Origin: Chondrosia reniformis
Taxonomy: Eukaryota; Porifera; Demospongiae; Chondrillida; Chondrillidae
Assembly (NCBI GenBank): GCA_947172415.1
Contig: OX359192.1
Location: forward strand, 6,868,401-6,932,400
Reading direction: 5' to 3'
Length of the DNA stretch: 64,000 nt
Shown here: piece after piece, positions 48,492 through 60,508 of the stretch
How the letters are laid out: every line of letters begins with the position of its first letter
Numbering within the stretch: the stretch's first letter is position 1
Program-made: the position numbers and the translations under genes
The notes under the pieces: generated by a model
Databases searched by the model: none
Told to the model about the DNA's origin: nothing
Seen by the model: the letters and a program-made list of their open reading frames with translations, nothing else

Positions 48492-51400
48492 TCACTTCTG
48501 TACATTAAAATGTCTTGGTGCCGGAACAGGGGAGCTTGAAATAGATGTTGATTTAGGCAGTGGTGGACGGCTTGGGGGCGGGGGCTTTCTGGGTGGCTGG
48601 GACCTCTTAGGGGGAGGGGGCCTCTGGGGGCCTTCCTTAGCAAGTAGACACACATCAGGCAAGGATGGTCTGGGTGGGGGGAGGGGCTTTGGGCGGGGCT
48701 CTCCTGTATAGCTTTTCCGTGGAACACTTGGTCTGGGGGGTAGGGATGGTTTCTCTATGGACAGGCTCTATAATCAAGGATGAGATGTGTTTGCTTATGT
48801 TGAGAAAACACATTTACAAAAACTTCAATAACTAATACTTACTTGAGCTTGACTTAATTGAGGTATAGAAAGAGCCTTCTGTGGAACAGATTGAGGATGC
48901 AGTTCCTGTGGTACAGGTTGAGGAAGGATTTTATTATTTTCAGAACTAGGCTTTGCTGGTGACAGTGAGAGCCTATCAGAAGGATAAGAGGAAGTACTGC
49001 TGTTGGATGACTCAAATTCCTTGTGCTCCGTTTTGGGATGAAAGTAGCCATTTTGGGCTCTTGGCTCGTCAGTGAGGTCACTTGGAGACTCCTCAGCATC
49101 ATAGTAATCAGGTTCTGAATCAGCTAGATCCAATTGGTCCAATTCTTCTGGTTCATCTCTGTAATCTTCATCAGACTCTTCAACATCACTGACTTCCAAT
49201 TCCTCAAGGCCCCCCACCAGGTCTTGGTCACTTATTGGTTCCTCATCTTCCTGTATCAAGTCTGTATCCCCAAGTTCTTTAGGTGCTTCAGCTTCTAAAG
49301 GTTCTGTAACCAGTGATGACAGATTGACAACCATACTCTTCACAATTTTCTGTCTTGGAGATGGGCTTGGGGCATCCAGTGGGGTGCGCAGTTTTACACT
49401 TATCTTTACTCCATCAATCTACATTTGAAGCAGATACCAAATTGACATTACCTTCACCTATATAATCTCTAATCAGGCCCAACCTCTTCTCCATTGAGTT
49501 GAAGTGCACTTATTGCAGCTTTGCCATCGTGAAAGGTGATCTCATGAACAGAATCCTTTTCTCTGCATGTTTTAACACCGAGATGAGGTACACTATATAT
49601 ACACTATATAGAGGCCTACCTCATTAGGACTATTGCACCATGTTCCATGACTTTTCTGAGCAAAAGATTGACATCAACTTTTTCTTCTTCCTTTTGAGAT
49701 TGCACAAGAATGGTTTGGTCTGCAGGCCCCAACTCTCGGACAACCTGTCTCTTAGTTGACTTGAGGATTTCATTGTGGATCTTCAAAACTTCAATATCAA
49801 ATACTGCCACCACAGGTCTGTATTCACAAGACATTCACAAGACATTCACACATCAGCACACATGGCATTGCAGATTTTACACCATTTAAGTAAAACTCAT
49901 ACAACTGCATAAAATTTGTACTGTACCACTGACCTGTGATCTGATGTCTTCAGCTCTGCCCTACCATAGAACATTAATTTTCCTGGATGCCAAAATGGCT
50001 GCCTCTGTTTCAGGTCTGTCACATTAAGCTGCATCACATCACTGGGATGCAGCCCAAAATCCTGGAAGTAGCACTCCATCTTGTGAGTGGGAAAGAGGCT
50101 GTAGTCTCCTTGGGGTCTTCTCTTCCAGAGGATTCTGTCAGTCCAGGCTGGAATCCTGTTCTTCTCACTGGTGTCGTAGTCATCCGAAAACTGATCATAC
50201 TTGTAGGTGGGGGCAAAATTCAGTACTCCTTCGGAGAATCCTTCAAATATCTTATTTGGCTTCTTTTTCTCCTGATTGAGCTGGTCACATGACATCAAAG
50301 CATCCCATTCCTTATTGGCTATGCGTGCCTTGCAGTCTTCAAGTGGCAAATCGATTCGGTAGTTCAAATCTCCACACCAAAATACATAGTCATGACTTGC
50401 AAGGGTATTCCCCTACAATAAACACAGAGAAGGAGGGAATTACCTAAACTAGTGATTTTGATACTAACTAATTCTACATTTAAGAGAGTTAGTCTGGTAG
50501 AAAAATGCATCTTGTAGCTTCATTATAACACCACCACATACGTATATACGTACATACATACCATGGGGAAAACAATTTTCCTGACAATGTCTTGGTAGTC
50601 ACTGTTTCTTTCTGCCACATGTGATTGATGAGCTGCCAAATGAGCACATACAAAGCAGAGGGAGGTGCTGTGGAGGAGGAAGCGAACGGCCACTCCTCCC
50701 TTGTTACCAGCCCTGTTCCCCAAGCCAGTCTTCACAGTACAGACACTCACATCCCTATAGAGAGACACCATTAAGATACAACACCAGCTTCATACTATGA
50801 ACCCAACACTAAATCAAACACTAGTATCTGTCAATTATTAGTCTTCTCTGTGTCCGTTTGTGCAGATATAAGCAGAGCTGTCTCACCTGATAATTGGGAC
50901 CAGATGAGGTCTGACAAAGATGTAGAGACAAATTCCAACCATCTGTTCTGCGGTTAGCAAGACATATTGTGTGTTTGAGGACAGCTCTCTTTCCAGTTCT
51001 GCTCCCCACTCCCGACGGTTTGTAGAGCTACAGGAACAAGTGTACATATAGAAGACTGTGTGATAAGCAAACCACAAGTCTTAATATACATATATTAATC
51101 CCAAAGAAGACTAGTAATGAAACAGGAGTTGCCCAGAGTCACTGAATTACCACAGCTAACATGCTCGCCATTCTCCTTTCAGTACCCCACTATGTTCTTT
51201 GAGCGGTAGTGACTGGTAGCTACCCATAGCTAGCTGCCATAGCTAGCTGCTATAACTATAGCTGCCATAGCTAGCTGGCCGCCAGTGTCTCTCTTTAAAG
51301 TCATCTTTGCAACTACAGCAGTCACACTAGCTAGTGCATGCACTCTGTATAAGATAGGTACCTTGTGTGCACGATTGCTGAAGCCTTCAAGTCAACCATT

Positions 51401-54400
51401 TCTTCAAAGCCAATTGCAAATATGTCAGAAGGGTTTTCCTTGGCCTAGTGACATGGACACACACGACTGACATCAAACAGGAAGTGGGAGTGGGATGTAT
51501 ATAATTGTCACATGATTGATACCAAACAGGAAGTGGTATGTATATAATTGTCACATGATTGATACCAAACAGGAAGTGGGATGTATATACTTGTCACATG
51601 ATTGATACCAAACAGGAAGTGGGATGTATATACTTGTCACATGATTGATACCAAACAGGAAGTTGTATGTATATATTGTCACATGATTGATACCAAACAG
51701 GAAGTGGTATATCACATGTGTACACAGGTGCCATATACTTATGATGTGCTCTCCTTCTGTACCTGCAGGATGTCCTTATATGGGTCTAACAACCAGTTGA
51801 TCAATGAGGCATGCTTGAAGGCAATACTACGGACATGCTTCCCTCCATTAATGTTCCAAGTGCCCATAGTAATCCGTACGGGAGCCAGGTCTGTGTATTC
51901 AGAAAACCTTTCAATCAGTGTCTTCCTGTATGTGGATGGACCTGAATGGGACAACAGCAGTAATGTACTAGAAAACATCTCTTTAACAGTAAGTTTCATA
52001 AATAGCTGAATAAAGGAGAATTCTTTGAAATACTAAACAGTAAAACACTAACTGTATGCATCGGTGGGAGAGAGAAGCGCTCTTGTCTGCCGTCCCAACT
52101 CTCCCTCAAAGGCATGACTGAACAGAAGCTTATTTATAGCTTCTTGTTTTGAGCTGTCATTGAACTTGCTCTGAAAGGCCCTTTGAACAGATCGACTCTT
52201 ATCCTTCAGCTACAAGGAATTGAGGTAAATGTTTCAAAAGAAAAGAACACAAAAGGTCAAAGTTCATTGTAGGCACTTGTTAGCATACACAATTGGATGG
52301 GCAGCACCAACCTTAGAAGACTTGTGCTGTGCTCCACTTCCTGCATAGATCCAGCTCAGGTTATCCCCATTATTCTTCCAACAAGTCTTAAATACCTCCT
52401 GAAATCTTGGAAAAAACTTTTTATCAATATCCAATGCTTGAAGCTGGTCTTGTAACACCTAGGGTTGCATGACCAATGATTATCTGAAATTATAATTCAA
52501 GATCAAAGAAGGATAAAGTCTCACTTTAGATGAGTGAAATGTCTGAACAGCGTTAGTTCTATCCAGACAGTCCATACAGTTGGTTCTAATTGTTCCTGTC
52601 TGCTTGCTGTAGGATCAAATGTAATTCACAAACTTATCATTACAAACAACATTCACTCAGAACTATTAATAGACTACATATACAGAGCAATAGTATGACA
52701 TTCACTTTCATCTTGTATTGCAGTGACTGTACAATAAGTATTGAATGTGAATAATACTGAAGTATATAGACACAGTAGCATATACCAATAATACTGAAGT
52801 ATATAGACACAGTAGCATATACCAATAATACTGAAGTATATAGACACAGTAGCATATACCAATAATACTGAAGTATATAGACACAGTAGCATATACCAAT
52901 AATACTGAAGTATATAGACACAGTAGCATATACCAATAATACTGAAGTATATAGACACAGTAGCATATACCAATAATACTGAAGTATATAGACACAGTAG
53001 CATATACCAATAATACTGAAGTATATAGACACAGTAGCATATACCAATAATACTAAGGGTTGATATTTACATCCATATCTGTAATGACTTGGTCACTGAC
53101 CTGATGACAATGCCTCGCTTCTTGTGAAAGAAATTGTGTTCTGAGATAAATTTTCCTGTTTGCTTGTACAAGATTGATTCCAACTTTTCAGATTTGGAAC
53201 TGGAGGAAACATTCTGATGGTAGTCGAAATGAATAAGTTTCAAATGGTCCTTGAACTCAGAATCCTGCAAATGGTCCTGCAGTTGAGACCAACCACAATA
53301 ACAGGAAGTATTAGAGCTGTACAAATCAATTAGCCACTAACCATAACATCAAAAGATATCATTCCTATTTTTACAATTACATACTGAATAATTGCTTGTA
53401 AGGATGCTACAATGGTGTGTACTATAAATACCTTGTAAGCATCAGAGAGAAGCTTATCTGAAGCCTTTTTACCCAAAAGATTGACTAGAAACTGTTCTCC
53501 ATAGAGCAGGACAATGCGACCAAAGTGCCTTAATTGAGAGAGAGGCCAATTATTAGCAAAGACAATGTCTTATACAACAATGGTACCTTTCAAATGCCAA
53601 ATGACTGCACTCAAAGCCTCGTGTCAGAGTCACACCTCCACCCTACGTGAGGAAAGGAATAGGATCTAATTATACTGAGACAGTGAAGGGATGTCACATG
53701 CTGGTCACATGCTGATCACATGCTGGGGCTCACTGGCATAGCATTCTGCTTCCAAAACACAGGCAAGGTTCCTCTTATTTGCACATAGGAGGTAACAGCA
53801 TCCTCCAAATACACCAGCTACGGAGGAGCAAACCAAATTAGATGACACATTCCACTACTCAATCAAATGAAGGCTAAAGTCTACTAATTTCTCTACCTGC
53901 TCGGTTTCTACAAAATTGGCCACGTTCCCTTCGTCATCAATTCCTTTGACATTGTATCTGGTTCCAGCTCTCTCACAACTCAGTCTAGAAACCAATACAG
54001 CCTTGGCCTGCTGGGCCCCTACATACACTGTCTTAAAGTCCACACTGCCACATATCAACTTAGTACACCAATCTTCAATAGAAACTCCAAAATCCTTCAA
54101 ATAGGCCAGCAAAGATCTGTTCCTATAATCAAGAAAATGGTACTTGGCTGTGTAAAACAAGGCTAAACAGCAGTATAATATGTAAAGCATTCCTAAGTGC
54201 TGAATTTTCTACCAGTGATGTAATCAAAATGTACTATTTGAAACAACACAACTATGGTCACATGGGAAAGGTGAAACACATGCCATTCATAGTTTTAGAA
54301 AACTTCACTGTTCTGAAGAAATACTTATGCAACTACTAACCAAGTAAAATCAATAATATCCACTTTGTCACATGACATTTGGGTGTTACTATATAAACTG

Positions 54401-55109
54401 AAATGATGAGATTGTCCTGGCACACTAAAATAGAAGAATCCACTAGAGAGTAGCTTTGCAACTTCAGACACAACATCAGCTCTTGACTCGGCAGTCAGGC
54501 CAATAAAGGATGTTTGAGTTAGTCTATAGACCTCCACATCTCCCACCTTTCCAACAGCAAAACACCCAGTTACAAGGACGAGGTATTTCAAAACTACATC
54601 CTCTACAATACAAATCGAAAATGAAACTCACTAAAGTAAATGTTTATTCAAGAGATAAGATTAACTTCTCATTAACACATAATGCATTAATAAGCATAAT
54701 AGGCTAGAGATAATACAATCCAAGCGAAATGGTCTTAATTTCGATATTTCAATACATAAAGGTCCCATATTCATTTGTCAATAACTTGTGACCTTGTGAA
54801 GGCCACCTTTAGTCGTGAACACACGTCCGGAGGTGCCTCCCGGCTCACCTTGATTGATACACAAGACACCAAGACAACCGTGAGCTTTGGTTACTTCCTG
54901 ATAACTTTTACACAGAACATCTACCTCATTTGGGACTATAAAGAAAAGGCCATTAAAAGGGAAGTTGCTTGAATCAAATGGTGCAACTTACGTAACGATA
55001 TAATCGATGACGATTGGAATAGCAAAGCTTCTGATAGTAATTTAGATTCTAGAACTACCGATAAAGGCAGGCTCTTCTTCAGGACTCTGAGGCTTTTACT
55101 CAAAACCAT
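48492..55109 (-). CDS. SYNJ: Synaptojanin, SAC plus 5-phosphatase phosphoinositide phosphatase
   Basis: Synaptojanin removes 4- and 5-phosphates from phosphoinositides during clathrin uncoating. Twenty exons, in phase: 55109-54992, 54935-54849, 54602-54341, 54122-53897, 53802-53734, 53642-53587, 53528-53432, 53276-53101, 52606-52525, 52458-52312, 52209-52053, 51980-51763, 51444-51362, 51027-50887, 50754-50562, 50412-49934, 49817-49620, 49562-49484, 49418-48843, 48767-48492; 1239 residues. The SAC domain (about 60-390) has [13 protein letters not shown] and the catalytic CX5R, CMDCLDR (374-380). The 5-phosphatase (about 525-865) has [27 protein letters not shown] and SDHRPV. An RRM-like region follows, then an acidic linker and a proline-rich tail (91 residues) suited to SH3 partners. 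The acceptor at 51980/51981 is weak and the least certain junction. Confidence 0.95.
51466..51712. repeat. About 43-bp minisatellite in a synaptojanin intron
   Basis: About six imperfect copies of a unit containing CACATGATTGATACCAAACA, GGAAGTGG and ATGTATATA lie between the exons at 51362-51444 and 51763-51980. Open frames here are repeat artefacts. Confidence 0.88.
52754..53054. repeat. 37-bp minisatellite in a synaptojanin intron
   Basis: Eight nearly perfect head-to-tail copies of a 37-bp unit starting AATACTGAAGTATATAGACA lie in the intron between the exons at 52525-52606 and 53101-53276. Copies are almost identical, indicating recent expansion. 37 is not a multiple of three, so all frames cycle through the array; the overlapping long frames are spurious. 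Confidence 0.95.
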
Positions 55110-55532
55110 TATCCCTACAAGTTACCTCTCCTACGTATTTGAGCAACCATTTTGGATCAACTCTGATTATTTGATACGAAAACCACAAGCAAAATAATTT
55201 AAGCACATAATACAATCCAATCCAATTATTTAGAATTATCTTCCTCAATGGATACTTACTCAACAACTATCTGAAACAAGTTCATGCATTAGTTCATAGT
55301 TCATTTTCATAATCACTGAATTGCAAATGGACTATTCAATGGAATTACTTTAGTCTTATAATCCAGATAATTTTAGTACTGCAAGCAGCATATGCTCAAT
55401 CACTGTTATGTCCAAGCCAAAACATAAGTGTATATAAATGTACACAAGTTTTCAGTTAGTGAGGTTAGAAATTATTGTGTAATTTAGTTTTAGCTTTGCA
55501 CACACATAATGTGGCTTATATATATATGTATG

Positions 55533-55572
55533 TATTTGTGTGTGTGTGTGTGTGTGTCTGTGTGTGTGTGTC

Positions 55573-55646
<74 letters not shown>
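55533..55646. repeat. (TG)n microsatellite
   Basis: A long TG dinucleotide run with a few TCTG interruptions, between synaptojanin's 5' end and the MEIOB 3' end. It is non-coding. Confidence 0.95.
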
Positions 55647-55648
<2 letters not shown>

Positions 55649-55757
55649 TTAATTCCATTTCCCAGCCATTATGGCAGATTTAATTATACATGAACATGCA
55701 TTTACACACGGTTAGTGGATGATTAGATAGGTAAGTGATGGTTTTAACAATTGCATG

Positions 55758-58665
55758 TCAAATCTTGTTGATATCGTCAAAGTCAAAGTGTGCAATGGAA
55801 AGCACCCTTAGTTGAGGATAATGGTAACCTGTGGATTGCTGGTTGTAGAGAGCCTGCATAGATAGTGGATATAAACATATACTGTTATGTATAATATTCA
55901 GACATAAAGACACACATAGACATTAGTACATAAATGATCTCCTAACAATTTGCAAACCTTGAAATATATTTTCCATCTTTCCAGAATTCTATTAGTTCTC
56001 AAAGATATTCTTTCACTGATACTCATGGTGGCAAACGTTTCTGGCTACATGTATATGAAGAAACAGAGTCAACAAAGAGTATATACTATCCAAAATATCA
56101 GCAAATTGATCAATATATTGTATAGTTCATTATCAGCTTACAGTGCATTTCAAAAATTCCTCAGCAGGTTTATCTGATAACCTTACACTGCTGATACTTC
56201 CAGTCTGGTCTGCTATACACATGCGGAGATCAAACGTCATATTGCCATTGGACTGGTCAGTACCATATGCAGTGCAATTTGGATTCTGACAGACGGACTG
56301 ATCATTGGATATTCGTGTTTTACAAGATGAACTACATATATAAACACAATATAGTTACAAATATATATGTTTGTAATGTGTATATTGCTATGGCAAGGTC
56401 CACTAACCATTTGAGACTTATGCATCTCCTCCAATCATCACTGTGAACATCTAGTGATTCTATTGCACCGTAACATATGCCAGTATATGAGAAAGACTGT
56501 GCATATTCTGGCTTGTTGGAGGAGTGCTGCTTTATCTGGACTGTGGTAAACACGTCTGATATCTTACTAACTGCAAACGGAATAATACACGTACTGTACA
56601 TAGACAAATAATTATGCATTGAACACAAATTTCTAATTATATACATATACATAGTTTAGCTGAAATGTTCACCATCAGAAAGTTGCGTCTCAGCTTGAGT
56701 TTCAAAATCATCTGATCCTATATCAGTCTTTTGTGCATATTGATACAATCTGTGTCCTTCTGGACAATCTATATAACATAGCAGAATCGAAAGATGATTC
56801 CTTCAAATATAAGTCATGCAGAATTTGCTTAGTTTATAAGTATATTTACATGATTCCATATATGGTATAAATATAATACACATACTGTACATATGGTATA
56901 AATACAATCAATATATTTACCAGGATTAGTAATGACAATTGTCTTTGGTCCAAATGTAGCAACTATAGATTGTCTAAATTCATCAAATTTGACTTGCACA
57001 TCCACAATAAACAGAACTATGAACAGTACAAACAGATATTGACAGACACATATTATCATTATATGAGTGTACTGTGCGCTATGCACACTAGAGCTAAACT
57101 GACCTGTGTACTGTACAGAAAAGAAAAGTACTATTATAAACTTCATATGTACGTATACATGCATACCACTATTCTTTGACTGCCAAGTCTTTGCTAATTC
57201 AATTACGTCCTTATCCCATCTGTAATAAGATGCATATAGAGCTATTATGTATAAGTTAATATTTCACATTATAATATTAATTTGCTACTGAGGAAATGAA
57301 GCTCACATAAACAAGCTGAAGGTTTGCCATGTTTCATCAAATAATTTAACCTCACACCTCTCCAACAATTTGCCACTCTTACTGTTGAGAGTTTTAGTAG
57401 GACCTACCTGAGATCAGGTAGAGAGATATTCAATAAAGCCTCTCACTTATATAGTGTAAGCAGCTTAGAGTGAGATATATCAGCTGTACATGTATGGCTA
57501 TAGAAGTCAAGGAAGTGGTCCTCGCAAATAGTGGGGAATTCGATAAAAAGGAAAGAAAATCTCTTTATTCTCATCCAATTTTCTAGGTTTTTTGAGTTTC
57601 TGTATATATGTCTTGGAAAAGAGCATTTTTTTAGATATGTACCATGGTACATTTTCATTGGTTTGAGATACATGAATAATCTAAAACATTGAACATGGAG
57701 ACTTACTGATTTTACTACTGCCAAAATATTGACAAGCATGGTGCTGTTGGTCGGGGTGTTTTGAAGATTTAAGAGTGTTGCATATTCATCCATTGACCGT
57801 ATAGGAATATGTGATAGTCCTTGTAGAGTGTCTGCATCCCAACCAGCGTACAGTGACAGAGTTGAATACTTCTCATTAAGTGTTAACTGAAGAGGACTGT
57901 ATATGGATATAGAGAAATTCCTTAATTAGCTGCATATGAAGGAATGATAACCATAGTTTTTGGAATATCATGTTTTAGATAATTTATGTATGTACATATA
58001 CATCTCTACATTTTCAGACAAACTACATGTGTATTGCTATATATACCTTGTGGTTGTAGGAGTCCATTTCTCATCAATAGTTGTTTTTGTTTGAATGTTG
58101 GGATTACCAATCTCCACTACATCCAATATTTTGAATGCACTGTTTAGTTCCATAATGTAGTCCTCACTGCCCCAGCATGTTACATTGATGTAGTCTGAGG
58201 GGCTATCACGAATTGTCAAGGTTAGCTTCCACCTTGTGTTTCCTGGATCTGTATTACAGTAGGTACTCATGGTAGGTAAACGTCCCTTGTTAGTTAGGTC
58301 TGGTATGTGTTGTAAATCAGCTAATAATTAATACTTTGACACTCTTGTGGGACCTTACGTGCACTGTCCATGGGTCACTACATTCTGAGTGCACACCCAT
58401 ATATACATATACCATTACATGATGTAGTGAGTTTCTGATTTCTGAGTCAATTCTAAATGTGTCTTATAGACCGAAAGTGTTTAGAATAGATTTGCATGAC
58501 ATATAGCAAAATAAACATTATGAGATTATTATTATTTGGCCTATATTTGCCCTGAGTATTAATATTCTCAGACTTACTCTTCTTGTCGGGAAATGAGCGA
58601 GTTCCCAACTTTGAAATAACCAAACCTACCACGACCTTCAAAAAGAGCAGAAACACTAGCGTCAT
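55758..58665 (-). CDS. MEIOB: MEIOB, meiosis-specific OB-fold ssDNA-binding protein
   Basis: MEIOB (RPA1-like OB folds) works with SPATA22 on resected ends in meiotic recombination. Exons are 58665-58578, 58248-58047, 57896-57707, 57407-57307, 57219-57167, 57016-56921, 56768-56673, 56570-56408, 56331-56142, 56044-55958 and 55853-55758, in phase, 453 residues (human about 440-470). N-terminal OB markers are VVGLVISKLGTRSFPDKKN, TIRDSPSDYINVTCWGSEDY and NPNIQTK. The middle has NILAVVKSVGP, RCEVKLFDET and FDEFRQSIVATFGPKTIVIT. The C-terminal third carries four cysteines in a zinc-ribbon pattern (CSSC...CQNPNC) and PETFATM. The start is the first Met of the second exon-like block (acceptor TTGCAG|G just upstream), so a short 5' extension or upstream non-coding exon is possible. 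Confidence 0.92.
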
Positions 58666-58927
58666 CCTGCAAGTGTCACGGCGCTGTTTCAGCTACTTAC
58701 GGTGTTATGAAAATGAGGTACAAGTTCTTTTATACATGTTCTTTGAGGTTTCTCATTTGTCTGTTGAGGTTGCTGATAGTTACTGGAACTACCCTCCCAC
58801 AGTGACTTTCGGTGAAATACGGCCATCTCTCAACCGAACGCGCTGTCCAGTATTTTTCCGCCAATACGGCATATAAAGATCGCTTAACGCATACTAGCGT
58901 GAACATCAACCCACCTAACGCAAAAAC
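58666..58927. promoter_or_regulatory. Divergent promoter region of MEIOB and the aquaporin
   Basis: Only 262 bp separate the MEIOB start (minus) and the aquaporin start (plus). The interval includes a possible non-coding first exon of MEIOB (donor ACC|GTAAGT at about 58700 on the minus strand). I see no TATA box at either end. Confidence 0.45.
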
Positions 58928-59935
58928 ATGCCTCGCAAGATTTTGCTGCCCCCGTCGTCTTGGTCGGAGAAATGGTACACGTCGAAAGATTTCTACCTCA
59001 ACCTTGTACAGCGTTCGCTGGCAGAGCTCTTTGGTACAATGCTATTCGTGTTTGTTGGAGTGCTCAGTACCCGAGATACGGATTTTGATGTTCGCTATGA
59101 TACCACGCCCTCTTCCGTGGTAGCCGTTGCTTTGGGACACGGATTGGGGCTAATGGGAATGATCGCAGCCTTTGGACACATCAGCGGAGGCCACTTTAAC
59201 CCAGCTGTAACCACTGGAGCCTTCATTGCTGGAAAAATAAATGTACTGGCGGCAGTTTTCTATGTATTGGCTCAGTTTGTCGGAGCTATATGCGGATCTC
59301 TATTGGTTTTGGTAGGTCGACTGGATAGCACTAGCTAGATATTCGAAGCCAATGCATGGCTAATCCGCCAGATTTAGTGTATGTCAAGGTATATTCCGAA
59401 TATGTTTAGGTACTGGGAATTGGTCACGTGACGACTGGTATTCACGCACTGGGACCCAATGTATCTCCAGGACAAGGAATCTTTGTTGAAATGATGCTTA
59501 CTACCTTCTTTGTGACAACCATTATAAATTGTGCAATGGACAAGCAGTCAGATTCCAAGTGGATGGCTCCACTTGGAATAGGATTGGCCTTAAGTGCAAG
59601 CATCATGGGAGGGTTAGCAACTGTCTATTATTAATTACATGCTGCAAGTCCTGAGATTTACTACTTTGACTGCAGTTATGTATCTGATCTGTTCTGGTAG
59701 GTTTCACATATCTGGTGGCTCCTTGAATCCAGCTCGAAGTTTTGGCCCCGTTGTAGCAGCTAGTGGTACCGGAAGCCAGGTTTGGCAGAACCATTATGTG
59801 TACTGGGTGGGTCCTCTCTTGGGAGGAATAATTGCTGGGACTGGGTACAGGTTTCTCTTCAGCTCAACACCTGTGATCCCCCTTAGAGCAGCCAGGAAAC
59901 ACTCCAGATCCATTGACCCCCTTAGTATTGGCTAA
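58928..59935 (+). CDS. AQP8-like aquaporin
   Basis: A six-helix water (possibly ammonia or peroxide) channel of the plasma or inner membranes. Exons are 58928-59311, 59410-59612 and 59701-59935, in phase, 273 residues, the usual aquaporin length. Both half-helix motifs are intact: HISGGHFNPAVT in the first half and SGGSLNPARSFGPVV in the second. Helix 1 is RSLAELFGTMLFVFVGVLS. VYWVGPLLGGIIAG marks the last helix. GGHFNPAV and the overall helix spacing are most like animal AQP8. The substrate is inferred, not seen. AATAAA at 60111-60116 is the probable poly(A) signal. Confidence 0.93.
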
Positions 59936-60508
59936 CATATATAGACCTGTGTGCACTCTTCTTCATAGCTTAGACTTTATATTTTATGTATATACGTACT
60001 GCAGATTACTGTATATCAAGGCCAGTGCAATACCTTGACCATATAACATAATGATTATGTATGTACTATTAATCTGATGTATTACATATTTTACTTCTAA
60101 TGTACATTATAATAAATATGTTTATAGTTTATTATCTGTTTCTAACTATGTAATGATTATTTTGAGTATAATTACAGTGATGGAAACCTTGTAATTAGAT
60201 ACGTATATCATGATAGAAATGAAATGGCAAAAGATAAACAAAGCAAACAGTGAAAGGCAGTTAAGCTCTCAATTCCTTAACACAAAAATAATGAGGCAAG
60301 AAAAAATAATACGCACCAAACAAACTACACAGTTGATGGCATTAGAACAGAAAACCTGAAAAAGAATGATTTACATACATAAGGATGGGCTGGATCTGAA
60401 TACACTGTAATCTGTAACACATTCACACAATACAAAGGGTTAGAGCGACTCAAAGTCAGTTAAGAAACAAATATAGAGTTAAGCACTTCAGGACAGGTTG
60501 AAGAAATA
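59936..60508. other. Convergent 3' ends of the aquaporin and TNRC6
   Basis: The spacer is AT-rich. The aquaporin signal AATAAA at 60111 and a minus-strand signal (TTTATT on the plus strand, 60128-60133) lie 17 bp apart, so the two transcripts probably abut or overlap at their 3' ends. No further gene is seen. Confidence 0.6.

Noticed and set aside
52640-53047. Three overlapping Tyr/Cys-rich proteins of about 110-135 residues
   Set aside because: They arise from the 37-bp intronic minisatellite, which rotates one sequence through all frames.
55452-55693. His-Thr and Val-Cys repeat frames
   Set aside because: They are (TG)n microsatellite translations.
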